A DNA stretch of 64,000 nt, from NCBI RefSeq assembly GCF_018069925.1, contig NZ_JAGPXB010000008.1:1-64000 (forward strand), in the 5' to 3' direction. A program made the position numbers and the translations under genes. The notes under the pieces are model-generated. The model ran no database searches, had not been told where the DNA came from, and saw nothing but the letters and a program-made list of their open reading frames with translations. Shown one piece after another: positions 42,887 to 51,954 of the stretch. The first letter of the stretch is position 1. Every line of letters starts with the position of its first letter. The stretch is from Flavobacterium erciyesense (GTDB lineage: Bacteria; Bacteroidota; Bacteroidia; Flavobacteriales; Flavobacteriaceae).

Positions 42887-43996
42887 ATGGCAGCCGAATT
42901 GAAAGAAATGTTTAATCTAAAATTCTATCAACTTTTAGCAACCCAAATTAAAACGGTTCGTTCACAATTTAATGAAAAACAATTTTTAGCTGAAGTGACT
43001 GAGGGCATCGAAAATAGATCTCTAAATCAACGCTTACGGCATACAACACGAGTCCTAAAAGGTCATCTCCCTTCTGAATTTAGAGAAGCTATAAGAATTT
43101 TAAATGAAGTAATCCCGAACATGCCTACTGGATATACCACGCTAATTTTTCCAGATTATGTGGGACAATTTGGTCTGAATGATTTTGAAATTGCAATGGA
43201 AGCCTTGTCCTATTACACTCAGTTTGGATCGTCAGAATTTGCAATTCGTGAATTTTTAAATAATGATTTTGACAAAACTATCGCAATAATGCAGCAATGG
43301 TCGCAGTCATCAAACCATCATGTTAGGCGGTTGGCTTCTGAAGGTTGTAGACCTAGACTACCTTGGGCAACTGCATTGCCAAAACTCAAGAAAAATCCTG
43401 AACCAATTTTACCAATTCTACATCAATTAAAAACAGATCCATCTGAATATGTCAGAAGAAGTGTTGCCAACAATCTAAATGATATTGCAAAAGATAATCC
43501 TGAAATTTGTATAGAAATTGCAAAAAACTGGAAAGGAATTTCAAAAGAAACCGATGGAATAATTAAACATGGTTGCCGAACACTTTTAAAGCAAGGAAAT
43601 CAAGCCGTTTTAAAGCTCTTTGGTCTTGATGCATCACAAATATCAGTATCTGAATTTCGTATTCATAACCCAATAGTTGCAATTGGAAATTATTTAGAAT
43701 TTTCATTTTCGGTTTGTAACCATAGTAATGAGGCTCAAACAGTACGTTTAGAATACGCTATTTATTATTTGAGACAAAACCAGCAACTTTCAAAAAAGGT
43801 TTTTAAAATTACCGAACGTATCATTGAGCCAAATCAAATAATGACAATTGTTCGAAAACAAAGTTTTAAAATTATAACCACTCGAAAATTTTATTCGGGA
43901 ACGCAAAAACTTTCGGTACAAATAAATGGTGAAGAAAAAATGACAAGTACATTTGAACTTATAACTGAGGAAAGGACTCTATTGAGCACAATGTAA
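42887..43996 (+). CDS. alkC: AlkC-type DNA alkylation repair glycosylase
   Basis: 369 residues. HEAT-like repeats (about 1-250) of the DNA_alkylation family with the AlkC signature ASEGCRPRLPWA, then LPILHQLKTDPSEYVRRSVANNLNDIAKD. A C-terminal Ig-like domain follows (about 270-365), a feature of AlkC but not of AlkD. It excises alkylated bases such as 3-methyladenine and 3-methylcytosine without base flipping. Monocistronic with its own promoter box. The gap to the next gene (43997-44267) shows nothing notable. Confidence 0.85.
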   Translation: MAAELKEMFNLKFYQLLATQIKTVRSQFNEKQFLAEVTEGIENRSLNQRLRHTTRVLKGHLPSEFREAIRILNEVIPNMPTGYTTLIFPDYVGQFGLNDFEIAMEALSYYTQFGSSEFAIREFLNNDFDKTIAIMQQWSQSSNHHVRRLASEGCRPRLPWATALPKLKKNPEPILPILHQLKTDPSEYVRRSVANNLNDIAKDNPEICIEIAKNWKGISKETDGIIKHGCRTLLKQGNQAVLKLFGLDASQISVSEFRIHNPIVAIGNYLEFSFSVCNHSNEAQTVRLEYAIYYLRQNQQLSKKVFKITERIIEPNQIMTIVRKQSFKIITTRKFYSGTQKLSVQINGEEKMTSTFELITEERTLLSTM

Positions 43997-44234
43997 AACT
44001 GTTTAATTGAGTATAAACTGCTCAGCAAACAGCTAGTATTTCTATTTATTTGTTCTTTAAAGGCCATAAAAGCATATAAAAAATAATAATTCCTATTCGA
44101 TTCTAAGCGATACATGCAAGATCAAGAATTTTTTAAATCACTAGTTTAAAAATGGTTATCAATTTTTAGTCACAAAATCTGATTTGTAAGAGTAACTTTA
44201 ACAACATTTTATTTCTGACTATCGACTAAAATTC

Positions 44235-44242
44235 TATTTTTG
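44235..44242 (+). promoter_or_regulatory. -7 promoter box of the H1-like peptide gene
   Basis: TATTTTTG, a TAnnTTTG match, 26 bases before the ATG at 44268. Confidence 0.55.
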
Positions 44243-44267
44243 CGACCTAATTTAATATAGTATTATT

Positions 44268-44444
44268 ATGAAAGATTTAGTTGCAAAAATCAATGCTGAG
44301 TTCGAAACATTCAAAACAGAATCTGAATCACTAATTGAAAAAGGTATTAAAGCTGCGGGACCAAGAGCTCGTAAATCTACTTTAGAGCTAGAAAAACTTT
44401 TAAAAGAGTTTAGAAAAGTTTCTGTTGAAGAATCAAAAAAATAG
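44268..44444 (+). CDS. Histone H1-like small protein
   Basis: 58 residues: KDLVAKINAEFETFKTESES, then GIKAAGPRARKSTLELEKLLKEFRK and a charged end. The GxKAAGPRARKxTLELExLxKEFRKxSVxE pattern is the short Flavobacterial histone H1 (Hc1-related) family. It probably binds DNA as an abundant nucleoid protein. It has its own promoter box and terminator, which supports a real, highly expressed gene. Confidence 0.85.
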   Translation: MKDLVAKINAEFETFKTESESLIEKGIKAAGPRARKSTLELEKLLKEFRKVSVEESKK

Positions 44445-44462
44445 TTTTTACTTCCTAAAAAC

Positions 44463-44498
44463 AAACCTCGCTGTCTTTGATTAGCGAGGTTTTTTTTT
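44463..44498 (+). terminator. Rho-independent terminator after the H1-like gene
   Basis: Ten-base stem AAACCTCGCT / AGCGAGGTTT, ten-base loop, nine T. Confidence 0.88.
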
Positions 44499-44603
44499 AC
44501 CTAAACTTGTCGAAACTTATTTTTTTATTAGAATAATTTTGAAGAGAAAATTTTCCAAAAAAAAAAACCTCCAAAATCAATTGACTTTGAAGGTGTAATT
44601 TTG

Positions 44604-44678
44604 TGGGCGATGAGGGGTTCGAACCCCCGACCCCCTCGGTGTAAACGAGGTGCTCTGAACCAGCTGAGCTAATCGCCC
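44604..44678 (-). tRNA. tRNA-Val (anticodon TAC)
   Basis: 75 bases on the minus strand. Acceptor stem GGGCGAT / ATCGCCC with discriminator A, D-loop TTAGCTCAGCTGGTTCAGAG, anticodon arm with loop TTTACAC, T-arm GGGGGTTCGAACCCC. CCA is not encoded in the gene. Anticodon TAC decodes GUA and other Val codons. Confidence 0.97.
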
Positions 44679-44716
44679 TATTTTACTAGGTTGCTATCAT
44701 TACCTGATTGCGTGTG

Positions 44717-44746
44717 CAAATATACGCCTAGATTCTGTATTTGCAA
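44717..44746 (-). promoter_or_regulatory. Promoter of tRNA-Val
   Basis: On the minus strand: TTG (44746-44744), 19 bases, TATATTTG (44724-44717). Full match to the Bacteroidota primary-sigma promoter, about 39 bases before the tRNA. Confidence 0.65.
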
Positions 44747-44840
44747 GCGTTTTTATAAAATAAATTCATAAAAAATCACACCTTTACTGTACCTCATTCA
44801 ATACGAACACTTTACCATTACTGGGATTTTAAACTATTTT

Positions 44841-44871
44841 TTTGAATTGCATTCTTATAGTCATACATTTG
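44841..44871 (+). promoter_or_regulatory. Promoter of the MsbA-type exporter
   Basis: TTTG at 44841-44844, 19 bases, TACATTTG at 44864-44871; textbook spacing for this phylum; 18 bases before the ATG. Confidence 0.65.
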
Positions 44872-44889
44872 TAACATAAACAAAAAATA

Positions 44890-46677
44890 ATGGCTCGATT
44901 CAAAGAAAACGATTTACCAAAATCAAAAATTACAGCTACTTCACTCCAAAAAGCAACCGTTATATTTCAATTTGCAGGCAATCATCGTTGGAAATTTTAC
45001 TTTGGCCTTGTATTTCTACTTTTTACAGGTGCCACTGCCCTGGCCTTTCCAAAATTGATGGGAATGTTAATAGATTGCGTAAAAAATAAAGACAATTCGC
45101 AAGCTAACTATATTGCAGGCGGTTTGGTGTTAATTCTTTTTTTACAATCGATCTGTTCTTTTTTCAGATTGTATCTTTTCGTGAATTTTACAGAGAACAC
45201 GTTGGCCAATCTCCGACTTTCATTGTATTCTAATTTGGTGAAATTACCAATGTCGTTTTTCTCGCAAAAACGAGTTGGAGAGTTGAACAGTCGCATCAGC
45301 TCAGACATCACTCAAATTCAAGATACACTAACATCAACCATTGCAGAATTTTTAAGACAATTCATTTTAATTATCGGGGGCGTTTTACTTTTGGCAAATG
45401 AAAGTATCAAACTCACCTTATTGATGCTATCTGTCGTGCCTTTAGTAGCAGTTGCCGCTGTTATTTTTGGTCGTTTTATTCGAAAATATTCTAAAAGCGT
45501 ACAAGATAAAGTAGCCGAGAGCCAAGTAGTGGTTGAGGAAACCATGCAAGGAATTTCGATAGTTAAAGCTTTTGCAAACGAATGGTACGAAATAGCACGT
45601 TACAACGGCAAAATTAAGGAAGTTGTGAGCATTGCCATCAAAGGCGGAAAATACCGCGGTTACTTTGCCTCATTTATCATTTTTTGTTTGTTTGGAGCGA
45701 TCGTAGCGGTGGTTTGGTACGGAGTACAATTGAGTATTAGTGGCGAAATGAGCGTGGGTCAATTAATATCGTTTGTATTGTATTCTACATTTGTTGGTGC
45801 TTCATTTGGCGGAATTGCCGAGTTGTATGCCCAAATTCAAAAGGCAATTGGCGCTACCGAACGAGTTTTTGAATTACTTGATGAAACACCCGAGAAAATT
45901 AATGCTAATGGCACAACTTCGCCACTTGAAAAAATACAGGGCAATGTAAGTTTCAAGAATGTTGCTTTTAGTTACCCATCCAGAAAAGAGATTCAAGTTT
46001 TAAAAGATGTCAGTTTCACGGCTGGTTTTGGTCAAAAAATTGCAATTGTTGGGCCAAGTGGTACTGGAAAATCAACAATTGCATCGCTGCTACTTCGTTT
46101 TTACAATATTGATGCAGGCGAAATTCAAATTGATGGTAAAAATATTTACGACTTTGATTTAGAAAATCTCCGAGGAAATATGAGTATCGTTCCTCAAGAT
46201 GTCATTCTTTTTGGCGGCACAATTAAAGAAAATATTGCCTACGGTAAACCAAATGCTACAGATGAAGAAATTCTACTCGCAGCCAAACAAGCTAATGCCT
46301 ATCACTTTATCGAAAGTTTCCCTGAAAAATTCGAAACCGTAGTTGGAGAACGTGGTATTAAATTATCAGGCGGACAGAGACAACGTATTGCTATTGCACG
46401 TGCTTTGCTTAAAAATCCTAGTATTTTAATTTTAGACGAAGCCACATCTTCATTAGATAGTGAAAGTGAAAAATTAGTACAAGAAGCGCTAGAAATTTTA
46501 ATGGAAGGTCGCACCAGCATTATCATTGCACACCGTTTATCAACCATTCGAAGTGCTGATCAAATTTTGGTTTTAGACAACGGTAGAATTGCCGAACAAG
46601 GAACGCACCAAGATTTGATTGAATTAGAAAATGGGATTTATAAAAACCTAAGTAATTTACAGTTTAGCAACTCCTAA
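44890..46677 (+). CDS. MsbA-type ABC exporter (fused membrane and ATPase domains)
   Basis: 595 residues: six membrane helices (about 35-310), then an ATPase domain with Walker A GPSGTGKST (about 385), Q-loop VPQDVILF, signature LSGGQRQRIAIARAL, Walker B ILILDEATSSLD and switch His in IIAHRLSTI. It acts as a homodimer in the inner membrane, exporting lipids or drugs. The MsbA role in lipopolysaccharide flipping is possible but not shown by the sequence. Strong promoter and terminator; monocistronic. Confidence 0.9.
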   Translation: MARFKENDLPKSKITATSLQKATVIFQFAGNHRWKFYFGLVFLLFTGATALAFPKLMGMLIDCVKNKDNSQANYIAGGLVLILFLQSICSFFRLYLFVNFTENTLANLRLSLYSNLVKLPMSFFSQKRVGELNSRISSDITQIQDTLTSTIAEFLRQFILIIGGVLLLANESIKLTLLMLSVVPLVAVAAVIFGRFIRKYSKSVQDKVAESQVVVEETMQGISIVKAFANEWYEIARYNGKIKEVVSIAIKGGKYRGYFASFIIFCLFGAIVAVVWYGVQLSISGEMSVGQLISFVLYSTFVGASFGGIAELYAQIQKAIGATERVFELLDETPEKINANGTTSPLEKIQGNVSFKNVAFSYPSRKEIQVLKDVSFTAGFGQKIAIVGPSGTGKSTIASLLLRFYNIDAGEIQIDGKNIYDFDLENLRGNMSIVPQDVILFGGTIKENIAYGKPNATDEEILLAAKQANAYHFIESFPEKFETVVGERGIKLSGGQRQRIAIARALLKNPSILILDEATSSLDSESEKLVQEALEILMEGRTSIIIAHRLSTIRSADQILVLDNGRIAEQGTHQDLIELENGIYKNLSNLQFSNS

Positions 46678-46705
46678 GTCAAGCTAAAAAATAGCTACAA
46701 GAGAA

Positions 46706-46746
46706 AAACAAAAAAGCTCCAATAAAAATCTATTGGAGCTTTTTTT
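46706..46746. terminator. Bidirectional terminator
   Basis: Thirteen-base perfect stem AAAAGCTCCAATA / TATTGGAGCTTTT, six-base loop, T run after and A run before. It serves the exporter (+) and proline dehydrogenase (-). Confidence 0.88.
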
Positions 46747-46774
46747 ATAATATTTCAATCAACTTGGAATAAAA

Positions 46775-47944
46775 TTATTTTCCTTTTCTACGGTTTCTTT
46801 CCGCTTTTATCATAGATAGTTCACGACTAGTTTGACCTGCTACTGAAGTGTTTTCTTCAGCACGGCGAATCAAATACGGCATCACATCTTTCACTGGTCC
46901 AAATGGCAAATATTTAGACACATTATAACCTTCATTTGCCAAATTGTAACTAATATTATCACTCATTCCGTACAATTGCCCGAACCAAATGCGATTATCA
47001 GTAGTAGCCATACCGTTTTTTTGCATTAAATCCATCAAAGTATAAGTACTTAATTCATTGTGAGTTCCAGCAAAAATAGCCATCGTATCAATATGCGCTA
47101 CCATATACGCAACAGCTGCATCGTAATTAATATCGGTAGCTTCTTTTGATGCACAAATCGGACTCGGATATCCTTTTTCTTCGGCACGTGTATTTTCTTT
47201 TTCCATATAAGCACCACGAACAATTTTCATTCCGATATAAAATCCTTCTGCTTTGGCTTGCTCATGTAATTTTTTCAAGTAGTCCAATCGATCCCAACGA
47301 TACATTTGTAGCGTATTAAAAACGATAGCTTTCTCCTTATTGTATTTTCGCATCATAGAAGCAACCAAATCATCAGCCGCATCTTGCATCCAACTCTCTT
47401 CACCGTCAATAAGTAAGGCCACATTTTTTTGATGCGCTTCTTTACAAACAATATCAAAACGTTCCACTACTCGATCCCATTCTACTTGTTCGGCAGCAGT
47501 CAAAATTTGTTTTTCTCCTAGTTTTTCATACAATTCGAAACGTCCAAAACCAGTTGGCTTAAAAACAGCAAAAGGAATTGCCATACGTTCTTTAGCAAAC
47601 TCGATAGTTTTTAAGGTCATTTGCAAAGCAGCATCAAATTGATCTTCTTCTTCTTTTCCTTCCACAGAATAATCCAAGACCGAAGAAACTCCTTTGGTAT
47701 ACATTTTATCTACTACAGACAAACAATCATCCTCATTGACACCACCACAAAAATGATCAAAAACAGTAGCTCGTATTAGTCCTTCTACCGGTAGATTCGC
47801 TTTTAAAGCAAAATTTGTCACCGCAGTACCAATGCGTACTAAAGGCTGATTAGCTATCATTTTAAAAAGAAAATAAGCGCGATCAAGTTCGGTATCGCTT
47901 TTTAAAGCAAAAGCAACTTGTGTGTTATCAAATATTTTTTTCAT
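46775..47944 (-). CDS. Proline dehydrogenase
   Basis: 389 residues from the ATG at 47942-47944 (MKKIFDNTQVAFALKSD); the frame is open 19 codons further but crosses a promoter box. It is an FAD-dependent PRODH TIM barrel with FKPTGFGRFELYEKLG, LLIDGEESWMQDAADD, IVFNTLQMYRWDR, KIVRGAYMEKEN and the C-terminal RRAEENTSVAGQTSRE that lines the active site. It oxidises proline to pyrroline-5-carboxylate and feeds electrons to quinone. A stand-alone enzyme, not a PutA fusion. The neighbouring aroB is divergent. Confidence 0.93.
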   Translation of the reverse strand: MKKIFDNTQVAFALKSDTELDRAYFLFKMIANQPLVRIGTAVTNFALKANLPVEGLIRATVFDHFCGGVNEDDCLSVVDKMYTKGVSSVLDYSVEGKEEEDQFDAALQMTLKTIEFAKERMAIPFAVFKPTGFGRFELYEKLGEKQILTAAEQVEWDRVVERFDIVCKEAHQKNVALLIDGEESWMQDAADDLVASMMRKYNKEKAIVFNTLQMYRWDRLDYLKKLHEQAKAEGFYIGMKIVRGAYMEKENTRAEEKGYPSPICASKEATDINYDAAVAYMVAHIDTMAIFAGTHNELSTYTLMDLMQKNGMATTDNRIWFGQLYGMSDNISYNLANEGYNVSKYLPFGPVKDVMPYLIRRAEENTSVAGQTSRELSMIKAERNRRKGK

Positions 47945-47963
47945 TATCTGTTTAAATTTTATA

Positions 47964-47971
47964 CAAATATA
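47964..47971 (-). promoter_or_regulatory. -7 promoter box of proline dehydrogenase
   Basis: Minus-strand TATATTTG, 20 bases before the chosen ATG; it fixes the start against the longer frame. Confidence 0.6.
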
Positions 47972-48074
47972 AATAGACTTTGAATATTTAACTAAATACA
48001 ATGGTTAAAAAAAAGAAAAATGCAATGAATGTGAATTTTATAGCTGTTTGACCGCATAAGAATTGATTAATTAA

Positions 48075-48082
48075 TACATTTG
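48075..48082 (+). promoter_or_regulatory. -7 promoter box of aroB
   Basis: TACATTTG, a full TAnnTTTG match, 46 bases before the ATG; a TTTG at 48047-48050 could be the -33 element, though the spacing is long. Confidence 0.5.
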
Positions 48083-48127
48083 ACATCGGATTAAACCAAG
48101 ATCAACACATCAAATACAAGTATTACA

Positions 48128-49195
48128 ATGCAGACCATACAAGCCAACAACTACCCCATACATTTTAACGAAGAAGCGTACCAAGCGCTGAACACTCACC
48201 TACAAAACACCAGTTATTCTTCTATTTTCATTATCGTTGATAACAATACAAATGAATTTTGCTTGCCTAATTTTTTACCTTTATTGGAAACAGATGTTGC
48301 TATTGAAATTATAGAATTTGAAGACGGCGAAGAAAATAAAAACATTGAAACCTGTGTACAAATTTGGAATGTACTTACTGAACTTGGAGCCGATAGGAAA
48401 AGTTTAGTTATCAATTTGGGCGGCGGTGTTGTAACTGATTTGGGCGGATTTGTTGCTAGTACTTTCAAACGGGGAATCGATTTTATTCATATTCCAACAA
48501 CCTTGTTATCTATGGTTGACGCCTCTGTGGGTGGTAAAAACGGTGTTGATTTAGGTAATTTAAAAAACCAGATTGGAGTGATCAACGTTCCACTGATGGT
48601 TCTAATTGACACGCAATATCTTGAAACAGTGCCGCAAACTGAGATGCGTTCAGGTTTGGCAGAAATGCTAAAACATGGTTTAATTTATGACAGAACGTAC
48701 TGGAATCAATTTTTAGACCTAGCCGCAATAGATTATACCGATTTTGATGCACTTATTTACAGATCGGTAGAAATAAAAAATGAAATTGTAACTCAAGATC
48801 CAACCGAAAAAAACATTCGAAAAGCACTTAATTTTGGACATACACTTGGACACGCTATTGAAAGTTACTTTTTAGAAAGCACCGAAAAAACTACACTTTT
48901 ACACGGCGAAGCTATTGCTGTTGGTATGATTTTAGAAAGTTTCATTGCCATGAAAAAAGGACTTCTAACTGAGGAGGACTACATCGAAATTAAAAATTGC
49001 ATTCAATCTATTTATGATGCTATTGTTTTTGATGAAAAAGATATCGATCCAATCTTGGCTTTGCTAATTCATGACAAAAAAAATGAATACGGAACCATTC
49101 AGTTTGCCCTAATTGAAGGCATTGGAGCAATAAAAATAAATCAAGAAGTTGAAAATGAATTAATTCTTGAAGCGTTTAAAGATTACAAATCTTAA
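48128..49195 (+). CDS. aroB: 3-dehydroquinate synthase
   Basis: 355 residues. Second step of the shikimate pathway: DAHP to 3-dehydroquinate, with NAD and a divalent metal. Motifs: GGGVVTDLGGFVASTFKRGI (NAD loop), PTTLLSMVDASVGGKNGVDL, EMLKHGLI with metal Glu, and FGHTLGHAIES plus LLHGEAIAVGM with the two metal His. Length normal. Divergent from proline dehydrogenase. Confidence 0.95.
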   Translation: MQTIQANNYPIHFNEEAYQALNTHLQNTSYSSIFIIVDNNTNEFCLPNFLPLLETDVAIEIIEFEDGEENKNIETCVQIWNVLTELGADRKSLVINLGGGVVTDLGGFVASTFKRGIDFIHIPTTLLSMVDASVGGKNGVDLGNLKNQIGVINVPLMVLIDTQYLETVPQTEMRSGLAEMLKHGLIYDRTYWNQFLDLAAIDYTDFDALIYRSVEIKNEIVTQDPTEKNIRKALNFGHTLGHAIESYFLESTEKTTLLHGEAIAVGMILESFIAMKKGLLTEEDYIEIKNCIQSIYDAIVFDEKDIDPILALLIHDKKNEYGTIQFALIEGIGAIKINQEVENELILEAFKDYKS

Positions 49196-49240
49196 TATTT
49201 TTTTTCTAAAAAAGCATTGCATTGCGTAGATAATATTTTT

Positions 49241-49248
49241 TACATTTG
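49241..49248 (+). promoter_or_regulatory. -7 promoter box directly before the 59-residue gene
   Basis: TACATTTG, with TTG about 21 bases upstream. Only five bases separate it from the ATG at 49254, so the transcript would start at or near that ATG. Confidence 0.55.
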
Positions 49249-49253
49249 CACCG

Positions 49254-49433
49254 ATGAAAAAAACACACAGTAAGTCACGCCTAGGATCTAATAAAACCCG
49301 CAAAACCATGTCCTTTTTAAGGATATTGAAGCGGTTTTATTCTATTAAAGGCAACTTTACTTTTGATGTTTTTCAATACCTAAAAGCCGATAACGAAAAG
49401 CTACAGATTGTATATGCTAATATTCGGGTTTGA
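49254..49433 (+). CDS. 59-residue basic peptide (hypothetical)
   Basis: A short frame with a very basic N-terminus (KKTHSKSRLGSNKTRKT), then FLRILKRFYSIKGNFTFDVF and QYLKADNEKLQIVYANIRV. The promoter box lies five bases upstream, so either the message is leaderless or translation starts at the inner ATG 49308. The arms of an inverted repeat (AATAAAACCCGC near 49291-49302, GCGGTTTTATT at 49331-49341) lie inside. It sits 53 bases before speA and could be a leader of that gene. Family not recognised. Confidence 0.5.
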   Translation: MKKTHSKSRLGSNKTRKTMSFLRILKRFYSIKGNFTFDVFQYLKADNEKLQIVYANIRV

Positions 49434-49486
49434 ATGATAGATTCATCTATGTTGTAAACACTATTTAATCTATTAAACCTGCATCA

Positions 49487-50887
49487 ATGAATACAAAATA
49501 TTCGGACTTAATCAATCAGACATACTATTTTCCGCAAGAAGAATTTAAGCTAAACAAAGACCATTTACTTTTTCATAATATTGATTTAATGAAATTGGTT
49601 GAGCAATACGGTACACCTTTAAAGTTTACTTATTTGCCACAAATTTCAAATAACATCAACAGAGCAAAAAGTTGGTTTCGTAAATCGATGGAGAAAAACA
49701 AATACGAAGCCAAATACTACTATTGCTATTGTACCAAAAGCTCTCATTTTGAGTACATTATGAATGAAGCTTTCAAGAATAACATTCATATCGAAACCTC
49801 TTCGGCTTTTGACATAAATATTGTTGAAAATCTTTTAGCAAATGGTAAAATAAACAAGAGCACTTATGTTATTTGTAATGGTTTCAAACGCGATCAATAC
49901 ATTGAAAATATTGCGCGTTTAATCAATAACGGACACAAGAACACCATTCCGATTATTGATAATTATGAAGAATTAGATTTGTTACAAGGTCAAATCAAAA
50001 ACAAATTCAAAATTGGAATTCGTATTGCAGCTGAAGAGGAGCCAAAATTTGAATTCTATACCTCAAGATTAGGAATTGGTTACAAGAATATTGTTTCATT
50101 TTATAAAAAACAAATTCAGGAAAATGATAAATTAGAGCTTAAAATGTTACACTTTTTTATCAATACCGGTATCAATGATACAGCCTATTATTGGAACGAA
50201 TTGGTAAAGTGTATTAAAGTATACATCGCACTAAAAAAAGAATGTCCTACACTTGACGGCTTGAATATTGGTGGTGGTTTCCCTATCAAAAATTCATTGG
50301 CTTTTGAATACGACTACCAATACATGATTGATGAAATTATCAATCAAATTAAAATCGCTTGTGACGAGGCTGAAGTGGATGTTCCAAACATTTTTACAGA
50401 ATTCGGATCGTATACTGTAGGTGAAAGTGGCGGTGCTATTTATCAAATTTTGTATCAAAAACAACAAAATGATAGAGAGAAATGGAACATGATTGACTCT
50501 TCTTTCATTACAACTTTACCAGATACTTGGGCTATCAACAAGCGTTTTATCATGTTGGCTGTAAACCGTTGGAACGATACTTACGAACGTGTTTTATTAG
50601 GAGGAATGACGTGCGACAGCGATGATTACTACAACTCAGAGCAGAACATGAACGCCATTTACTTACCTAAATACAATAAAGAAAAACCTTTGTATATCGG
50701 TTTCTTTAACACAGGTGCATACCAAGAAACTATTGGAGGCTACGGCGGATTACACCACTGTTTGATTCCACAGCCAAAACATATTTTGATCGATCGTGAT
50801 GAAAATGGAATTTTGGCAACCGAAGTATTTTCAGAGCAACAAACCTCTGAAGACGTTTTGAAAATTTTAGGTTACGACCGCAAATAA
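49487..50887 (+). CDS. speA: Biosynthetic arginine decarboxylase
   Basis: 466 residues of the PLP-dependent fold III class. CYCTKSSHFEYIM carries the PLP Lys (in the YxxKT-type site), then IETSSAFDINIVENL, IGIRIAAEEEPKFEF, RLGIGY, GLNIGGGFP and C-terminal MTCDSDDYYN with the catalytic Cys-Asp. It converts arginine to agmatine for polyamines. Shorter than E. coli SpeA, typical for Bacteroidota. Followed after 88 bases by the DHS-like gene, with its own promoter box between. No agmatinase gene is adjacent. Confidence 0.88.
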   Translation: MNTKYSDLINQTYYFPQEEFKLNKDHLLFHNIDLMKLVEQYGTPLKFTYLPQISNNINRAKSWFRKSMEKNKYEAKYYYCYCTKSSHFEYIMNEAFKNNIHIETSSAFDINIVENLLANGKINKSTYVICNGFKRDQYIENIARLINNGHKNTIPIIDNYEELDLLQGQIKNKFKIGIRIAAEEEPKFEFYTSRLGIGYKNIVSFYKKQIQENDKLELKMLHFFINTGINDTAYYWNELVKCIKVYIALKKECPTLDGLNIGGGFPIKNSLAFEYDYQYMIDEIINQIKIACDEAEVDVPNIFTEFGSYTVGESGGAIYQILYQKQQNDREKWNMIDSSFITTLPDTWAINKRFIMLAVNRWNDTYERVLLGGMTCDSDDYYNSEQNMNAIYLPKYNKEKPLYIGFFNTGAYQETIGGYGGLHHCLIPQPKHILIDRDENGILATEVFSEQQTSEDVLKILGYDRK

Positions 50888-50922
50888 TAATCGCATTTAT
50901 TTCTTTGAATTTAAAAAATCGT

Positions 50923-50930
50923 TACATTTG
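50923..50930 (+). promoter_or_regulatory. -7 promoter box of the DHS-like gene
   Basis: TACATTTG, a full TAnnTTTG match, 46 bases before the ATG at 50976; TTTG at 50904-50907 may be the upstream element. Confidence 0.5.
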
Positions 50931-50975
50931 AATTAGTCGTGACGACAATAACAGCAGCTAAAAATTAAAATAAAA

Positions 50976-51947
50976 ATGAGTAAAGGACCAATCAGTCAGT
51001 TTATAGAAAAGCATTATTTGCATTTCAATTCTGCAGCTTTAGTTGACGCAGCTAAAGCATACGAAGAACAATTAGCAAAAGGCGCAAAAATGATGGTGAG
51101 TATGGCAGGTGCTATGAGTACTGCCGAGATTGGAAAAATATTTTCTGACATTATTCGTCAAGACAAAGTACATATAATATCATGTACTGGAGCTAACCTT
51201 GAGGAAGATATTATGAACTTGGTGGCTCACTCTCATTACGAAAGAGTGCCTAACTACCGTGATTTGACTCCTCAAGACGAATGGGATTTATTGGAGCGTG
51301 GTTTAAACCGTGTAACTGATACCTGTATTCCGGAGCATGAAGCTTTCCGTCGTTTACAAAAACATATTTTCAAAATTTGGAAAGATGCAGATGATAAAGG
51401 AGAACGCTATTTTCCGCATGAATTCATGTACAAAATGTTATTATCAGGTGTTCTTGAAGAATACTACGAAATTGATTTAAAAGACAGTTGGATGTACGCT
51501 GCGGCGGAGAAAAATTTACCAATTGTTGTTCCAGGTTGGGAAGACAGCACCATGGGTAATATTTTTGCTTCTTACGTAATCAAAGGAGAATTGAAAGCTT
51601 CTACCATGAAATCTGGTATTGAATATATGACTTTCCTTGCTGATTGGTATCCAAAAAACTGCAGTAACGGTATTGGATTTTTCCAAATTGGTGGTGGTAT
51701 CGCTGGGGATTTCCCGATCTGTGTGGTACCAATGTTGTACCAAGATATGGAAATGCATGATGTTCCATTTTGGAGCTATTTCTGTCAAATATCTGACTCA
51801 ACAACAAGTTATGGTTCGTATTCTGGAGCTGTTCCAAATGAAAAAATCACTTGGGGTAAACTAGATATGAATACACCTAAATTTATCATAGAATCTGATG
51901 CTACCATTGTAGCGCCATTAATTTTCGCTTATTTATTAGATTTATAG
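50976..51947 (+). CDS. Deoxyhypusine synthase family protein, likely homospermidine synthase
   Basis: 323 residues of the DHS fold. NAD-binding stretches MVSMAGAMSTAEIG and ISCTGANLEED, then VPGWEDSTMGN and FQIGGGIAGDFPI. The active-site SGAVPNEKITWGKL keeps the Lys that forms the enamine intermediate in eukaryotic DHS (WGK). Bacteria lack eIF5A, and family members in bacteria make homospermidine from putrescine and spermidine. Linkage to arginine decarboxylase and the homospermidine content known for Flavobacterium fit that role. The next gene follows after seven bases. Confidence 0.85.
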   Translation: MSKGPISQFIEKHYLHFNSAALVDAAKAYEEQLAKGAKMMVSMAGAMSTAEIGKIFSDIIRQDKVHIISCTGANLEEDIMNLVAHSHYERVPNYRDLTPQDEWDLLERGLNRVTDTCIPEHEAFRRLQKHIFKIWKDADDKGERYFPHEFMYKMLLSGVLEEYYEIDLKDSWMYAAAEKNLPIVVPGWEDSTMGNIFASYVIKGELKASTMKSGIEYMTFLADWYPKNCSNGIGFFQIGGGIAGDFPICVVPMLYQDMEMHDVPFWSYFCQISDSTTSYGSYSGAVPNEKITWGKLDMNTPKFIIESDATIVAPLIFAYLLDL

Positions 51948-51954
51948 AATATTT

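Noticed and set aside
44252..44464. Minus-strand 70-codon frame
   Set aside because: Shadow of the H1-like gene, which has promoter, terminator and a recognisable family on the plus strand.
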